The notes beneath the pieces were generated by a model, which saw nothing but the letters and a program-made list of their open reading frames with translations, did no database searches and was not told where the DNA came from. From Bacteroidales bacterium (GTDB taxonomy: Bacteria > Bacteroidota > Bacteroidia > Bacteroidales > UBA932), in NCBI GenBank assembly GCA_017477335.1, contig JAFUVY010000009.1, forward strand, positions 1-51,112: DNA of 51,112 nt, read 5' to 3'. Below are positions 17,834 through 26,598 of the stretch, in pieces. A program made the position numbers and the translations under genes. Each line of letters begins with the position of its first letter. Within the stretch, counting starts at the first letter, position 1.

Positions 17834-18693
17834 TGGCCCGACGCCTGGAAATAATCCTGGGCCCCACAGCCTCCGGGAAAACAGGCTACGCCATCAGGCG
17901 TGCCCTGGAATGCGGTTCTCCCGTTATTTCCTGCGACTCCAGACAAATCTACAAGGAACTTTCAATAGGAACCGCGGTACCCTCTCCGGAGGAACTTGCC
18001 GCGGTTAAGCATTATTTTATACAGACCGTTCCGGTAACGGCCAATTACACCGCCGGAATCTACGAGGCGGAGGCTCTCTCTCTCATAGAGGACCTGTTCA
18101 ACCACGGGCACGAGACTCTGATAGTGTGTGGAGGCTCCATGCTTTACATAGACGCCCTCTGCTACGGGCTGGACGACTTCCCTTCCGTTCCCATCCAGCT
18201 GAGGGAGCACCTGATGGACTGCCTCAGGACGGAAGGTGTGGAAGAGCTTGCAGCCCAGCTCAAGGAACTGGACCCGGTGAGCTACTCGGAGATAGACCTT
18301 TCCAACGGCCAAAGGGTGATAAGGGCCCTGGAGGTGAGCATGTACACCGGCCAGCCCTTCTCTTCCTTCAAGACAAGGGCCATCAAGGAACGCAATTTTG
18401 AAATAGTCAAAACCGGCATACAGAGGCCCAGGGAAGAACTTTACGAACGCATCAACGCCCGCGTCCTGGACATGATGGACCGCGGACTTGAGCAGGAAGC
18501 CCGCTCCATGCTCCCCCACCGCGACCTCCCGGCGCTTCAGACAGTAGGCTACAAGGAACTCTTCCTGTATTTTGACGGGGAGATTACCCTGGAGGAGGCC
18601 GTACGCCGCATCCAGGTAAACACCCGCCACTACGCAAAGAGACAGCTCACATGGTGGAGGAGGGATCCTTCCGTACGCTGGATTACCCCTTAA
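17833..18693 (+). CDS. miaA: tRNA dimethylallyltransferase
   Basis: A 286-residue enzyme that prenylates A37 of tRNAs reading UNN codons. The P-loop is LGPTASGKTGYAIR, followed by the family's SCDSRQIYKELSIGTA and VKHYFIQTVPVTANYTAGIY, and VCGGSMLYIDALCYGLDD. GYKELFLYFDGEITLEEAV near the end is also typical. The start is GTG at 17833, overlapping the preceding stop as TAGTG. No earlier in-frame start is credible, since the P-loop begins only nine residues in. Confidence 0.93.
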   Translation: MARRLEIILGPTASGKTGYAIRRALECGSPVISCDSRQIYKELSIGTAVPSPEELAAVKHYFIQTVPVTANYTAGIYEAEALSLIEDLFNHGHETLIVCGGSMLYIDALCYGLDDFPSVPIQLREHLMDCLRTEGVEELAAQLKELDPVSYSEIDLSNGQRVIRALEVSMYTGQPFSSFKTRAIKERNFEIVKTGIQRPREELYERINARVLDMMDRGLEQEARSMLPHRDLPALQTVGYKELFLYFDGEITLEEAVRRIQVNTRHYAKRQLTWWRRDPSVRWITP

Positions 18694-18699
18694 GTATTT

Positions 18700-18730
18700 T
18701 TTGTTATAGGTAGGTAATTTGCTATATTTG
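18700..18730 (+). promoter_or_regulatory. Putative glyA promoter
   Basis: TTTG (18700-18703), a 19-base spacer and TATATTTG (18723-18730), an excellent Bacteroidota consensus. Transcription would start about 22 bases before the glyA ATG at 18758, which also rules out the earlier in-frame TTG at 18719 as the start. Confidence 0.7.
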
Positions 18731-18757
18731 CAAAACAGCAAATCACATAACTTACCA

Positions 18758-20068
18758 ATGAAACCTGACAATCAGGTCTTTGACCTCATAAAAAAGGAGC
18801 AACAGCGCCAGGAATCCGGGCTGGAGCTCATCGCATCGGAAAATTACGTATCCAATCAGGTGATGGAGGCAATGGGCTCCGTCTGCACCAACAAATACGC
18901 CGAGGGCTACCCCGGCAAGCGCTACTACGGCGGCTGCGGCGTAGTTGACAAGATTGAGCAGCTTGCCATAGACCGCCTCTGCGCCCTGTACGGTGCAGAG
19001 TACGCAAACGTCCAGCCCCATTCCGGAGCCCAGGCCAACATGGCCGTAATCATGGCCTGCCTGAGGCCCGGGGACTGTTTCATGGGCCTGGACCTTTCCA
19101 TGGGCGGCCACCTTACCCACGGCTCCCCGGTAAACGCTTCCGGCATCCTTTACAAACCCGTATCCTACGGCCTTGATCCGGAAACCGGCCTTGTGGATTA
19201 TGCCGATATGGAGCGCAAGGCCCGCGAATGCAAGCCCAGGCTCATCATAGGCGGAGCGTCCGCCTACTCCCGCGAATGGGACTACGAGCGCATGAGAAAA
19301 CTTGCCGACGAGGTTGGCGCCCTCCTCTGGATAGACATGGCCCATACCGCCGGGCTCATAGCCGCAGGTCTTTTGAAAAACCCCGTAAGATACGCTCACA
19401 TAGTCACTTCCACAACTCACAAGACCCTTCGCGGTCCCCGCGGAGGCGTCATTCTCATGGGCAGGGACTTTGACAACCCCTGGGGCATCACCACTCCCAA
19501 GGGCGAGATAAAGAAGATGAGCGCCATCCTCAACTCCAGCGTATTCCCCGGAGTCCAGGGAGGCCCCCTGGAGCACGTTATCGCCGCAAAGGCAGTAGCC
19601 TTTTACGAGGCCTCGCAGCCGGAATACGTCCTTTACCAGAAGCAGGTGCTCTCCAACGCCGCCACCCTTTGCGAAGAATTCCTGAAAAAGGGCTACAAGA
19701 TTGTCTCCGGCGGCACGGACAACCATCTGATGCTCATAGACCTGCGTTCCAAATTCCCGGACCTGACGGGCCGCGTGGCAGAGGCGGAACTTGGCAAGGC
19801 CGACATTACCGTAAACAAGAACATGGTTCCCTTTGACAGCCGCAGCGCCTTTGCGACCAGCGGACTTCGCATAGGAACGCCCGCCATAACCACCCGCGGA
19901 TTCAAGGAGGCCGACATGGTCTTGGTTGCCGCCCTTACGGACATGGTCCTGGATTCCGCCAACAGGCATTTTGAAAACCTGGAGGCGGAGGAACACCTTG
20001 CCGTCCTGGAGCAGGTCCGCACAAAAGTTCACCTCATGACAGCCGGAAGGCCGCTTTTCAACGAATAG
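18758..20068 (+). CDS. glyA: Serine hydroxymethyltransferase
   Basis: A 436-residue pyridoxal-phosphate enzyme interconverting serine and glycine with transfer of a one-carbon unit to tetrahydrofolate. It shows the family's [12 protein letters not shown] start, [16 protein letters not shown], and the cofactor lysine in [15 protein letters not shown]. Length is close to the bacterial norm. It is the third serine-metabolism gene in the neighbourhood after serC and serA. The nuclease lipoprotein begins 4 bases after its stop. Confidence 0.96.
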   Translation: MKPDNQVFDLIKKEQQRQESGLELIASENYVSNQVMEAMGSVCTNKYAEGYPGKRYYGGCGVVDKIEQLAIDRLCALYGAEYANVQPHSGAQANMAVIMACLRPGDCFMGLDLSMGGHLTHGSPVNASGILYKPVSYGLDPETGLVDYADMERKARECKPRLIIGGASAYSREWDYERMRKLADEVGALLWIDMAHTAGLIAAGLLKNPVRYAHIVTSTTHKTLRGPRGGVILMGRDFDNPWGITTPKGEIKKMSAILNSSVFPGVQGGPLEHVIAAKAVAFYEASQPEYVLYQKQVLSNAATLCEEFLKKGYKIVSGGTDNHLMLIDLRSKFPDLTGRVAEAELGKADITVNKNMVPFDSRSAFATSGLRIGTPAITTRGFKEADMVLVAALTDMVLDSANRHFENLEAEEHLAVLEQVRTKVHLMTAGRPLFNE

Positions 20069-20072
20069 GGAT

Positions 20073-21332
20073 ATGAAACGATTTTTACTTCTTGCGCTGT
20101 CCATACTGGCATCGGCCTGCACCGTTAACGCTCCGGAAGGACCTCAGATCACAGTAACGGTGGAGACTCTGAACGCAACGGACATATCCTTCACTTACGC
20201 AACACTTCACGGCCGATACGCCGACGCCGGCAGCACCGGAGTCTATGACTACGGCTTTTACTATGGGACGGACCGCTCCAATCTTAAGTTCATTCAGCCG
20301 CTTAACAGCAGTCCGGACCCGGAAGCCAGCTTCAGCGCCACGCTTACAAGCCTGGAGCCCGGCACCACATATTTCTACAAGGCTTTCGTAACGGTCTATG
20401 ACGCAAAGAGCGGAATGTATATCGACAGGCTGGGAGAGATGGAAACCTTCATTACCAGCGCCGAGCCTGAGCCCGAACCTGAGCCTGAACCTGAACCGGA
20501 TCCGGATCCTCAACCCGCCGGCCTTCAGTACCTTGGCTGCTACGAGATGCCCTTCATTGAACTGAGGAAAACAGACTCATGCAGCGACAACGGCCCGGAA
20601 AAATACGGCAGCACTTCCTGGTACGGATATCTTACCCAAAACCCCGACAGGAAGGTAGCCACCCACACCTACTCATACGAAGGCAGGCAGTACCGCAACT
20701 ACACCTGCATGATTGACCGCACCAAGAAAGCCCCGGTATGGAGCGCCTTCGTAATGCACAAAGGAGCTTATCCGGACAACAACGTGGGCCGCACCGGCAG
20801 CTGGAAAGAGGACCCGGCATTCCCGTCTTCCTGGCAGCAGGAGTCGTCGGCCAACGGATACAGCCGAGGCCATCTTGTGGCGTCCAACTACAGGCAGGCA
20901 TGCTCGGATGCAAACAAGCAGACCTTCTACAACACCAACCAGGCGCTGCAGGAGCAGAACGGCTTTAACGGTGCCGTATGGAACAATCTGGAACTGGCGG
21001 TGGCAGCCAACGCCCCTTCAGGCAGGGACACCCTGTATGTAGTGGTGGGCCTTCTGTTTGAAGACGGAGTGCCTCTTCCCAGTTTCTCCACCCCCTGCCC
21101 CAGCCACTTCTACAAGCTACTGATGAAGTGCAGCTTCAACGCCAAAGGAGAGATGGAAGACGCCGAGGGCTGTGCATACCTGTTCACCAACGTTTCCCAT
21201 AAGGGAGAGCCGTACAGCGACTTTGTCACCAGCATCGACGCCATAGAGCAGAGAACCGGGATAGATTTTTACCACAACGTCCCCAAAGCTCTTCAGGACC
21301 AGGCGGAAAAGACCGCCGTCTCCCTGCTTTAG
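20073..21332 (+). CDS. Secreted DNA/RNA non-specific endonuclease lipoprotein
   Basis: A 419-residue protein. The N-terminus MKRFLLLALSILASAC is a lipoprotein signal (Cys16). Residues of about 24-128 look like a fibronectin III/Ig-like domain. A Pro-Glu/Pro-Asp repeat (about 130-150, EPEPEPEPEPDPDPQP) is a rigid spacer. The C-terminal 260 residues match the NUC1/Endonuclease_NS fold: YSRGHLVASNYRQ supplies the general-base His (near residue 266) and NGFNGAVWNNLE the metal-binding Asn. It is probably held at the cell surface or periplasm to degrade nucleic acid for nutrients. The 4-base gap to glyA suggests cotranscription. The tail overlaps the convergent bat operon by 4 bases. Confidence 0.88.
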   Translation: MKRFLLLALSILASACTVNAPEGPQITVTVETLNATDISFTYATLHGRYADAGSTGVYDYGFYYGTDRSNLKFIQPLNSSPDPEASFSATLTSLEPGTTYFYKAFVTVYDAKSGMYIDRLGEMETFITSAEPEPEPEPEPEPDPDPQPAGLQYLGCYEMPFIELRKTDSCSDNGPEKYGSTSWYGYLTQNPDRKVATHTYSYEGRQYRNYTCMIDRTKKAPVWSAFVMHKGAYPDNNVGRTGSWKEDPAFPSSWQQESSANGYSRGHLVASNYRQACSDANKQTFYNTNQALQEQNGFNGAVWNNLELAVAANAPSGRDTLYVVVGLLFEDGVPLPSFSTPCPSHFYKLLMKCSFNAKGEMEDAEGCAYLFTNVSHKGEPYSDFVTSIDAIEQRTGIDFYHNVPKALQDQAEKTAVSLL

Positions 21333-23923
21333 ATAAGCTCTATGTCAGAGGCTGAAATCCAGCCCTGGCGGCCGTCGGAAAGGGAGACGGAGGTATAGGA
21401 ACCCACATTGTCAAGAATGCGGACTTTAGTGCCCTCGTGAAGGATAAACAGATCCTTTTCACCTGAGGGCGCGTTCTTGACGGCCGAAACCGGCTTCATT
21501 ACAATCGCGTAGTCCTGGCGTATGGCGTCAGAACGCTGCCAGGCTGCAAATCCCCAGGCCGCAAAGGCCACTACAAGGGCCGCAATGCCGCCAAAGAATC
21601 CCGCCTTCCTGCGTCCCGACGTGCTTCCAAGGAAATACAGCAGTCCCAGAAGGAGGGCCAGCGCAAACAGCACCAGGGAAAGCACCGCCCACACGTTGGA
21701 GGGAAGAAGGCAGCTGAGGTTGCGCATCCATACCTTCAGGAAGAATTCCGGAATCTCATCTATCCTGTCCTGGGTCAGGCTGCGTGCAAACTCCAGGTTG
21801 TAACGGACGTCGGCATCCGAAGGATCTATGCGGAGGGCACGTTCGTAATTGAGGATGGCCGGGGCAATCTCTCCCGTCCTGTAATACGCGTTTCCAAGGT
21901 TGTAGTAGAGGTCCTTGGAGGTAAGTCCGGCGCCAAGCACGCCCTCCCATGCAGAGACAGCCTCCCCGTAATTGCCCTGGGAATATGCTTCCACACCGGC
22001 AGTGAAAAGCGAATCGGGATAGTTCTGCGCCGCACTCACAGCCTGCGGAACAGAGGCCAGGAGTATAGCCAGGACAAGGGCCGCTCCGGCAGAAGAAGGT
22101 GCTTTTTTCATGGAAGAATCTATTGCTGTAATTGAAGCCACCGCTCTCTGGTAATGGGCGCTCATGGCATCGTGTCCCTCAACCGGAGCATAGCGGGCAA
22201 ATTCACATTCGTCAAGGAGGGCCACAAACTCTGCGGCGTCCGCATCCGAAACGCCGCGGGCAATGAGCCGGGCCGATATGTTTTCCTTACTGAGGCTTGC
22301 CATGTCCATGCCCAGTTTGTCCCCCACAAAGCCCAGCAGGGAGCGGTGGAGCTCCTCGTAGAAGGCGGTGTAAAGGTCCTTTTTCAGGAAGTCGCGTGCC
22401 TGGGCAAGGCGGCGGAGCGCCTGCTTGGTGGCCTTGCGGCCGCGGTTACCCACCACATCGGCCCGTCTTGCGGCAAGACGGCGGAAGGCAAAGGCGAAGG
22501 CCGATGAGAGGACCACCAGCGCGGCGATTATTCCCCACCAGAGGCCGCTTCCGACCAGGTATCCCTTCTCCGGCTCAAGGGTGGTCTTGCCATGGATGTA
22601 ACGTATGTCCTCTCCAATGTTACGGACGCCCTTGCGCTCCACCGTGAGGGCGGAAGCCCCCGGCTCTGAGGAAGATACGCTTCCTGCCACCTTCTGCACG
22701 TGAATGTGCAGGGAATCCGTGGTGGCGGTCACGTACCTGCGGGCCTTGACGTCGTAGTAGGAATACTTTACGGGCTCTATCACAAAGTCTCCGTGACTCC
22801 TGGGGATAAAGGGATATTCAAAGGTGCGGGTTCCGGATGTAGCGGAGCTGCCGGCCGATGTGGAAGACTTTATGTCGTACACTTCAAAGTCCGGCGGGAA
22901 GTTCACCTTGGGAGCCTCCAGGAGGGCCACATTGCCTTTGCCGGAAACGGTTACCACAAGAGAAGCGGCATCGTGGGTCTTGAGGGAATCGGCATTGAGG
23001 CGGGCCTTGACGGAGAATTCACCTACGCCGCCGCAGAAGGAAGCCGGTGCCCCGGCTGGCAGGGCCGATACGTGGAGTACCGGCGCGGTGGTATATACCC
23101 TCTGCCGCAAAGTGGAATAGTCGGAGCCAAAGAAATCGTCAAACACGGAACCGCTGCTGCGACGCCGGCGTACATTCACCAGGCATACTACCTCCGCGGG
23201 GTCTATCTCCAGATCCCCGGCCTTCTGGGGGACTATCACCCATCGGCGTAGAAGGGCGCTGTTGTAGATGGTGCCGTCATACTCTTCCCTCTGGAAATCC
23301 AGATTGGTGGGAGCCTCTACTTCCTGGCTCCAGAAACCCTTGAAGGAAGGGAAACGGGCGTTCTCAAAGCCCACCAGATTGGCCCTGTGATAAATCTTGA
23401 GGCTCACGGTAACGGGCTCTCCCACAACTACATTGCTGCGGCTCATGGTAAGACGCATGAAGATATCCGCATCGGCAGTGGCAGTGCCCTGGACCTGAGA
23501 GGAAGCGGAGGCGGAAGAGCTCTGCTGCGGCTGGGAGGAGCCGTTGTCTATGACCTTCACGGTAACGGGCCTGGACTGGTACTCCTTACCCTTTATCTTT
23601 GCCGTGGCGGGAGCTATGGTAAACTCTCCGGTGCGCTTGGGCTGAAGGATGTAGGTATAGGAGGTCTGGGAACTGCGGGTTGTTTTGCCGTTGATTATCT
23701 GAATGCTTGTGGAGCTGCCCTTCTGAGGGCCCCAGACAACGGTAAAGTCCTCTCCCGCTTCCCAGCGGAAGTCAGAGGGGGAATTCTCTCCCTCCACCAC
23801 GAATACCAGATTGAACTGTTCCGAGCGTTCTACAATATTGTGAACCTCTACCGTAATTGTGGGGTCCGCAAAGGCCGCTACGGCCCAAAGCATTCCCGCT
23901 ATGGCTGCGAATAAACGTTTCAT
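21329..23923 (-). CDS. BatD-BatE fusion protein (aerotolerance operon)
   Basis: An 864-residue protein. Residues 1-19 are a signal peptide. About 20-450 are the BatD oxygen-tolerance domain with Ig-like beta regions (ITVEVHNIVERSEQFNLVF). A membrane helix follows near 460-485, then a helical cytoplasmic part. At residue 605 (Met codon 22109-22111) a second signal-like segment begins (MKKAPSSAGAALVLAILLAS, then VPQAVSAAQ), followed by TPR repeats (LYYNLGNAYYRTGEIAPAIL), two membrane helices and a bacterial SH3 domain ending WISASDIELI. That second half is a complete BatE of 260 residues. The frame is open throughout. The gene starts 1 base after batC. Confidence 0.88.
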   Translation of the reverse strand: MKRLFAAIAGMLWAVAAFADPTITVEVHNIVERSEQFNLVFVVEGENSPSDFRWEAGEDFTVVWGPQKGSSTSIQIINGKTTRSSQTSYTYILQPKRTGEFTIAPATAKIKGKEYQSRPVTVKVIDNGSSQPQQSSSASASSQVQGTATADADIFMRLTMSRSNVVVGEPVTVSLKIYHRANLVGFENARFPSFKGFWSQEVEAPTNLDFQREEYDGTIYNSALLRRWVIVPQKAGDLEIDPAEVVCLVNVRRRRSSGSVFDDFFGSDYSTLRQRVYTTAPVLHVSALPAGAPASFCGGVGEFSVKARLNADSLKTHDAASLVVTVSGKGNVALLEAPKVNFPPDFEVYDIKSSTSAGSSATSGTRTFEYPFIPRSHGDFVIEPVKYSYYDVKARRYVTATTDSLHIHVQKVAGSVSSSEPGASALTVERKGVRNIGEDIRYIHGKTTLEPEKGYLVGSGLWWGIIAALVVLSSAFAFAFRRLAARRADVVGNRGRKATKQALRRLAQARDFLKKDLYTAFYEELHRSLLGFVGDKLGMDMASLSKENISARLIARGVSDADAAEFVALLDECEFARYAPVEGHDAMSAHYQRAVASITAIDSSMKKAPSSAGAALVLAILLASVPQAVSAAQNYPDSLFTAGVEAYSQGNYGEAVSAWEGVLGAGLTSKDLYYNLGNAYYRTGEIAPAILNYERALRIDPSDADVRYNLEFARSLTQDRIDEIPEFFLKVWMRNLSCLLPSNVWAVLSLVLFALALLLGLLYFLGSTSGRRKAGFFGGIAALVVAFAAWGFAAWQRSDAIRQDYAIVMKPVSAVKNAPSGEKDLFILHEGTKVRILDNVGSYTSVSLSDGRQGWISASDIELI

Positions 23924-23924
23924 C

Positions 23925-24617
23925 TTACCAGTTCTTTTCCTTCTGACGGGATTTCAGCGCCGCGGCCTTTTTCTCGTCAACCTTTTCCTGAGTCTGCCGT
24001 TCCTTTTCCTGTATGGCCTGAAGCAGCTGCTGGGCCTGCTGAGGGGAGATCTGCGGCTCCTGCCCTGACTGGGGCTGAGACTGCTCCTCCTGCTGATCCT
24101 GATCCTGATTCTGGTCCTGCTGCTGGTCCTGATTCTGATTTTGATCCTGATTCTGGTCCTGATCCTGTTGCTGTTGCTGTTGCTGCTCCTGTTGCTGCTC
24201 CTGGAGCTTGTTGCGGGCATAGACGTAGTTCTTCTTGGCGTCCATGTCTTCCGGAGTTATCTTAAGGCACTCCTTGAAGCTGTCCACGGCAGTCTGCCAG
24301 TCCTGCTTTGCAATGGCAATGTCGCCCCTGTTGAACCAGTAGGACGCCTGGAAGGGTACATCGGCAACAGCTTCGCGGGCACTGTCCATGACGCGGGCGG
24401 CCTCGTCGAAATTCTCCTGACGGTACAGATTATCCGCCAGGTTGTACTTTCCGGCAACGCTGCTGCTGTCCTTAAGGAGGGCCTTGCGGTAGCTTATATC
24501 GGCCGATGCGTAATCCCCCTTGCGGAAGCTGCGGTTGCCCTTCCGCATATCGGCCTTCTGGCCCCACGCGGCGGCACTGACTGCCATAAGAAGTATCAGG
24601 GTCAATATCTTTCTCAT
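23925..24617 (-). CDS. BatC-like TPR protein with Gln/Asp-rich tail
   Basis: A 230-residue protein with a signal peptide (MRKILTLILLMAVSAAAWGQ), then TPR repeats over about 22-145 (RSFRKGDYASADISYRKALL, SYWFNRGDIAIAKQDWQTAV). Residues of about 150-200 are nearly all Gln, Asp, Asn and Glu, ending in a charged helix. This is BatC of the Bacteroidota aerotolerance (BatABCDE) operon, where TPR proteins are thought to organise the complex in the periplasm. The start overlaps batB as ATGA. The low-complexity tail is encoded by a CAG/GAT-type repeat at about 24095-24200, which could vary in length. Confidence 0.85.
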   Translation of the reverse strand: MRKILTLILLMAVSAAAWGQKADMRKGNRSFRKGDYASADISYRKALLKDSSSVAGKYNLADNLYRQENFDEAARVMDSAREAVADVPFQASYWFNRGDIAIAKQDWQTAVDSFKECLKITPEDMDAKKNYVYARNKLQEQQQEQQQQQQQDQDQNQDQNQNQDQQQDQNQDQDQQEEQSQPQSGQEPQISPQQAQQLLQAIQEKERQTQEKVDEKKAAALKSRQKEKNW

Positions 24618-25618
24618 ACCTGGAACAGTTTGCGGCGGGGCTTTCTCTCGCCAATGAGTATCTCTATCACAAAAAACAGCAGGGCGGCCCCGAAGAAGTA
24701 CATGTACAGCTCGTTGAAGTCCTCGAACACCACGCTTCCAAACTCTTCGTCCTCCATCTTGCGTATGTCCTGGACTATGGGATTGAGGCCGAATTCCTCC
24801 GTCCCGGCGTGGATGTACGCTCCGCCGCCTGCACGGGCTACGTCCTTAAGGATATCCTCGTTGAGACGGGTAACCACTATGTTGCCGTCTTTGTCTTTCA
24901 TAAGGCCGCCTTCCGTGGGAATAGGCTGCCCCTCCGGAGAACCTACGCCTATGGTATATACCTTGATGCCGCTTTCCGCCGCAAGCTTTGCCGCCTCCAC
25001 GGCGTCGTCCTCGTGGTTCTCTCCGTCGGAGATTACAATTATCACGCGGCTCTTTTCACTCTGGGCGCTGAAACTCTTGATACACAGCCTTATAGCATCT
25101 CCTATGGCCGTACCCTGCACAGGCACGGACCCGGTATCTATGGAGCCAAGGAACATCTTTGCGCTCACGTAATCCGTAGTCACCGGCAGCTGCACAAAAG
25201 AGGTTCCGGCAAAAATGACAAGGCCAATGCGGTCGTCCTGCAACTTGTCCGTAAGGCGGGAGATGGAAAGCTTGGCCCTCTCCAGCCTGTTTGGGGAATA
25301 GTCCTTTGCGAGCATGGAGTTGGAGACGTCCAGGGCCACGATAATCTCCGCACCCCTCGACTTCCTCTCGGAGAGTTTGGCTCCGGTGCGGGGACGCGCC
25401 AGCCCTATCGCAAAAAGGCCGAAGGCAATGCAGAAAAGCACTACCCTCACCCAGCCCTTCACCGCACTTCTGGAAGGCATCAGGGCCTCCACCATGGCAG
25501 GGTCTCCAAGACGGCGGACCCGCCTTCTCCTGAGCCATTGCAAAAGACCGTAACCCAGGAGGATAAAGGGCACTGCCAAAAGCAGATACAAAAACTTATA
25601 GTCTCCAAAAAGTATCAT
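24614..25618 (-). CDS. BatB, von Willebrand A-domain membrane protein
   Basis: A 334-residue inner-membrane protein. Hydrophobic helices lie at the N-terminus (about 8-25 and 57-75) and the C-terminus (about 305-325). Between them is a vWA domain with an intact metal-ion-dependent adhesion motif: VALDVSNSM (DxSxS), a Thr/Asp loop and VIVISDGENHEDDA. BatB pairs with BatA in the aerotolerance complex, whose exact role in oxidative stress is still unclear. It overlaps batA and batC by ATGA at both ends. Confidence 0.9.
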   Translation of the reverse strand: MILFGDYKFLYLLLAVPFILLGYGLLQWLRRRRVRRLGDPAMVEALMPSRSAVKGWVRVVLFCIAFGLFAIGLARPRTGAKLSERKSRGAEIIVALDVSNSMLAKDYSPNRLERAKLSISRLTDKLQDDRIGLVIFAGTSFVQLPVTTDYVSAKMFLGSIDTGSVPVQGTAIGDAIRLCIKSFSAQSEKSRVIIVISDGENHEDDAVEAAKLAAESGIKVYTIGVGSPEGQPIPTEGGLMKDKDGNIVVTRLNEDILKDVARAGGGAYIHAGTEEFGLNPIVQDIRKMEDEEFGSVVFEDFNELYMYFFGAALLFFVIEILIGERKPRRKLFQV

Positions 25619-26598
25619 ACCAACCTCCTTAACAGTGCAGCCAAGATGAGCTCAAGCACAAGGCAGATGAGCGCCGCAATTGCATATCCTTTATATAAAT
25701 CCTTGTAAACGGGGAAAGAGTCCACACTGGTACGGGTCTTTTCCATCTGGCCTATCTCTGCGTAAATCTCCGCCAGCTTGGTGTTGTCCGTAGCGCGGAA
25801 ATACCTGCCGCCCGTACCTTCGGCGATGCCTTTCAGGAGGGGTTCGTCAATCTCTACCGGGATGCGGCGCATCTCTATTCCCCAGGGGGTCTGGACCGGA
25901 TAGGGGGCTTCTCCGTTTGCACCCACGCCAATTGTATAAACCCTTATCCCGTAGGTTTTTGCAATCTCCGTTGCCATGCCGGGGTCAATCTCGCCGGAGT
26001 TGTTCACGCCGTCCGTCAGGAGTATCACAACCCTGGACTTGGCGTCCGAATCCTTCATCCTGGCAACAGCCGTGGCAAGTCCGTTTCCTATTGCTGTGCC
26101 ATCCTCGATCAGGTCCGTCTGGACATCCTTCATGAGGTTTATGAGAGTGGCCCTGTCCGTAGTAAGCGGGCACTGGGTGTAACTCTCACCTGCAAAAACC
26201 ACAATGCCCATGCGGTCCGACGGTCTCTGGGCTATGAACTCTATGGCTATGTCCTTTGCCGCCGAGAGCCTGTCCGGATTAAAGTCCCTGGCCAGCATGG
26301 AAGTGGAGACGTCTATGGTGAACATTATGTCTATGCCTTCCGTATCCACCTTTTCCACCTGGGAAGAGGAGCGGGGACGGGCAATGGCAATGACAATAAG
26401 GCAAAGGGCTGCGGTCCTCAGGGCAAAGGGCACATGGACAAGCACGTCCATGACGCGGGAGTTCCCTGCCGTCCATGGCTTGATGTCCGACACTCTCATG
26501 TGCGGCACCCTGCCCTTTGCCTCAAGGTAGATGTGCCTTGCGACAAGCAGCAGCGGAATCAGCAGCAGCCACAGAAGATATGGATACTCAAATCTCAT
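25615..26598 (-). CDS. BatA, von Willebrand A-domain membrane protein
   Basis: A 327-residue protein, paralogous to BatB. Membrane helices are at the N-terminus (YLLWLLLIPLLLVARHIYL and about 60-77) and the C-terminus (about 305-323). The vWA domain has an intact metal site: FTIDVSTSM (DxSxS) and VILLTDGVNNSGEIDP. It is cotranscribed with the preceding membrane-protein gene, overlapping it by 11 bases, and with batB (ATGA). Confidence 0.92.
   Translation of the reverse strand: MRFEYPYLLWLLLIPLLLVARHIYLEAKGRVPHMRVSDIKPWTAGNSRVMDVLVHVPFALRTAALCLIVIAIARPRSSSQVEKVDTEGIDIMFTIDVSTSMLARDFNPDRLSAAKDIAIEFIAQRPSDRMGIVVFAGESYTQCPLTTDRATLINLMKDVQTDLIEDGTAIGNGLATAVARMKDSDAKSRVVILLTDGVNNSGEIDPGMATEIAKTYGIRVYTIGVGANGEAPYPVQTPWGIEMRRIPVEIDEPLLKGIAEGTGGRYFRATDNTKLAEIYAEIGQMEKTRTSVDSFPVYKDLYKGYAIAALICLVLELILAALLRRLV

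Noticed and set aside
18752..20122. 456-codon minus-strand frame opposite glyA
   Set aside because: Wholly antisense to a clear serine hydroxymethyltransferase gene; composition is typical of a shadow frame.
24095..24200. Tandem repeat or CRISPR-like array
   Set aside because: The repeat is in-frame Gln/Asp/Asn codons in the tail of BatC, not spacers between direct repeats.
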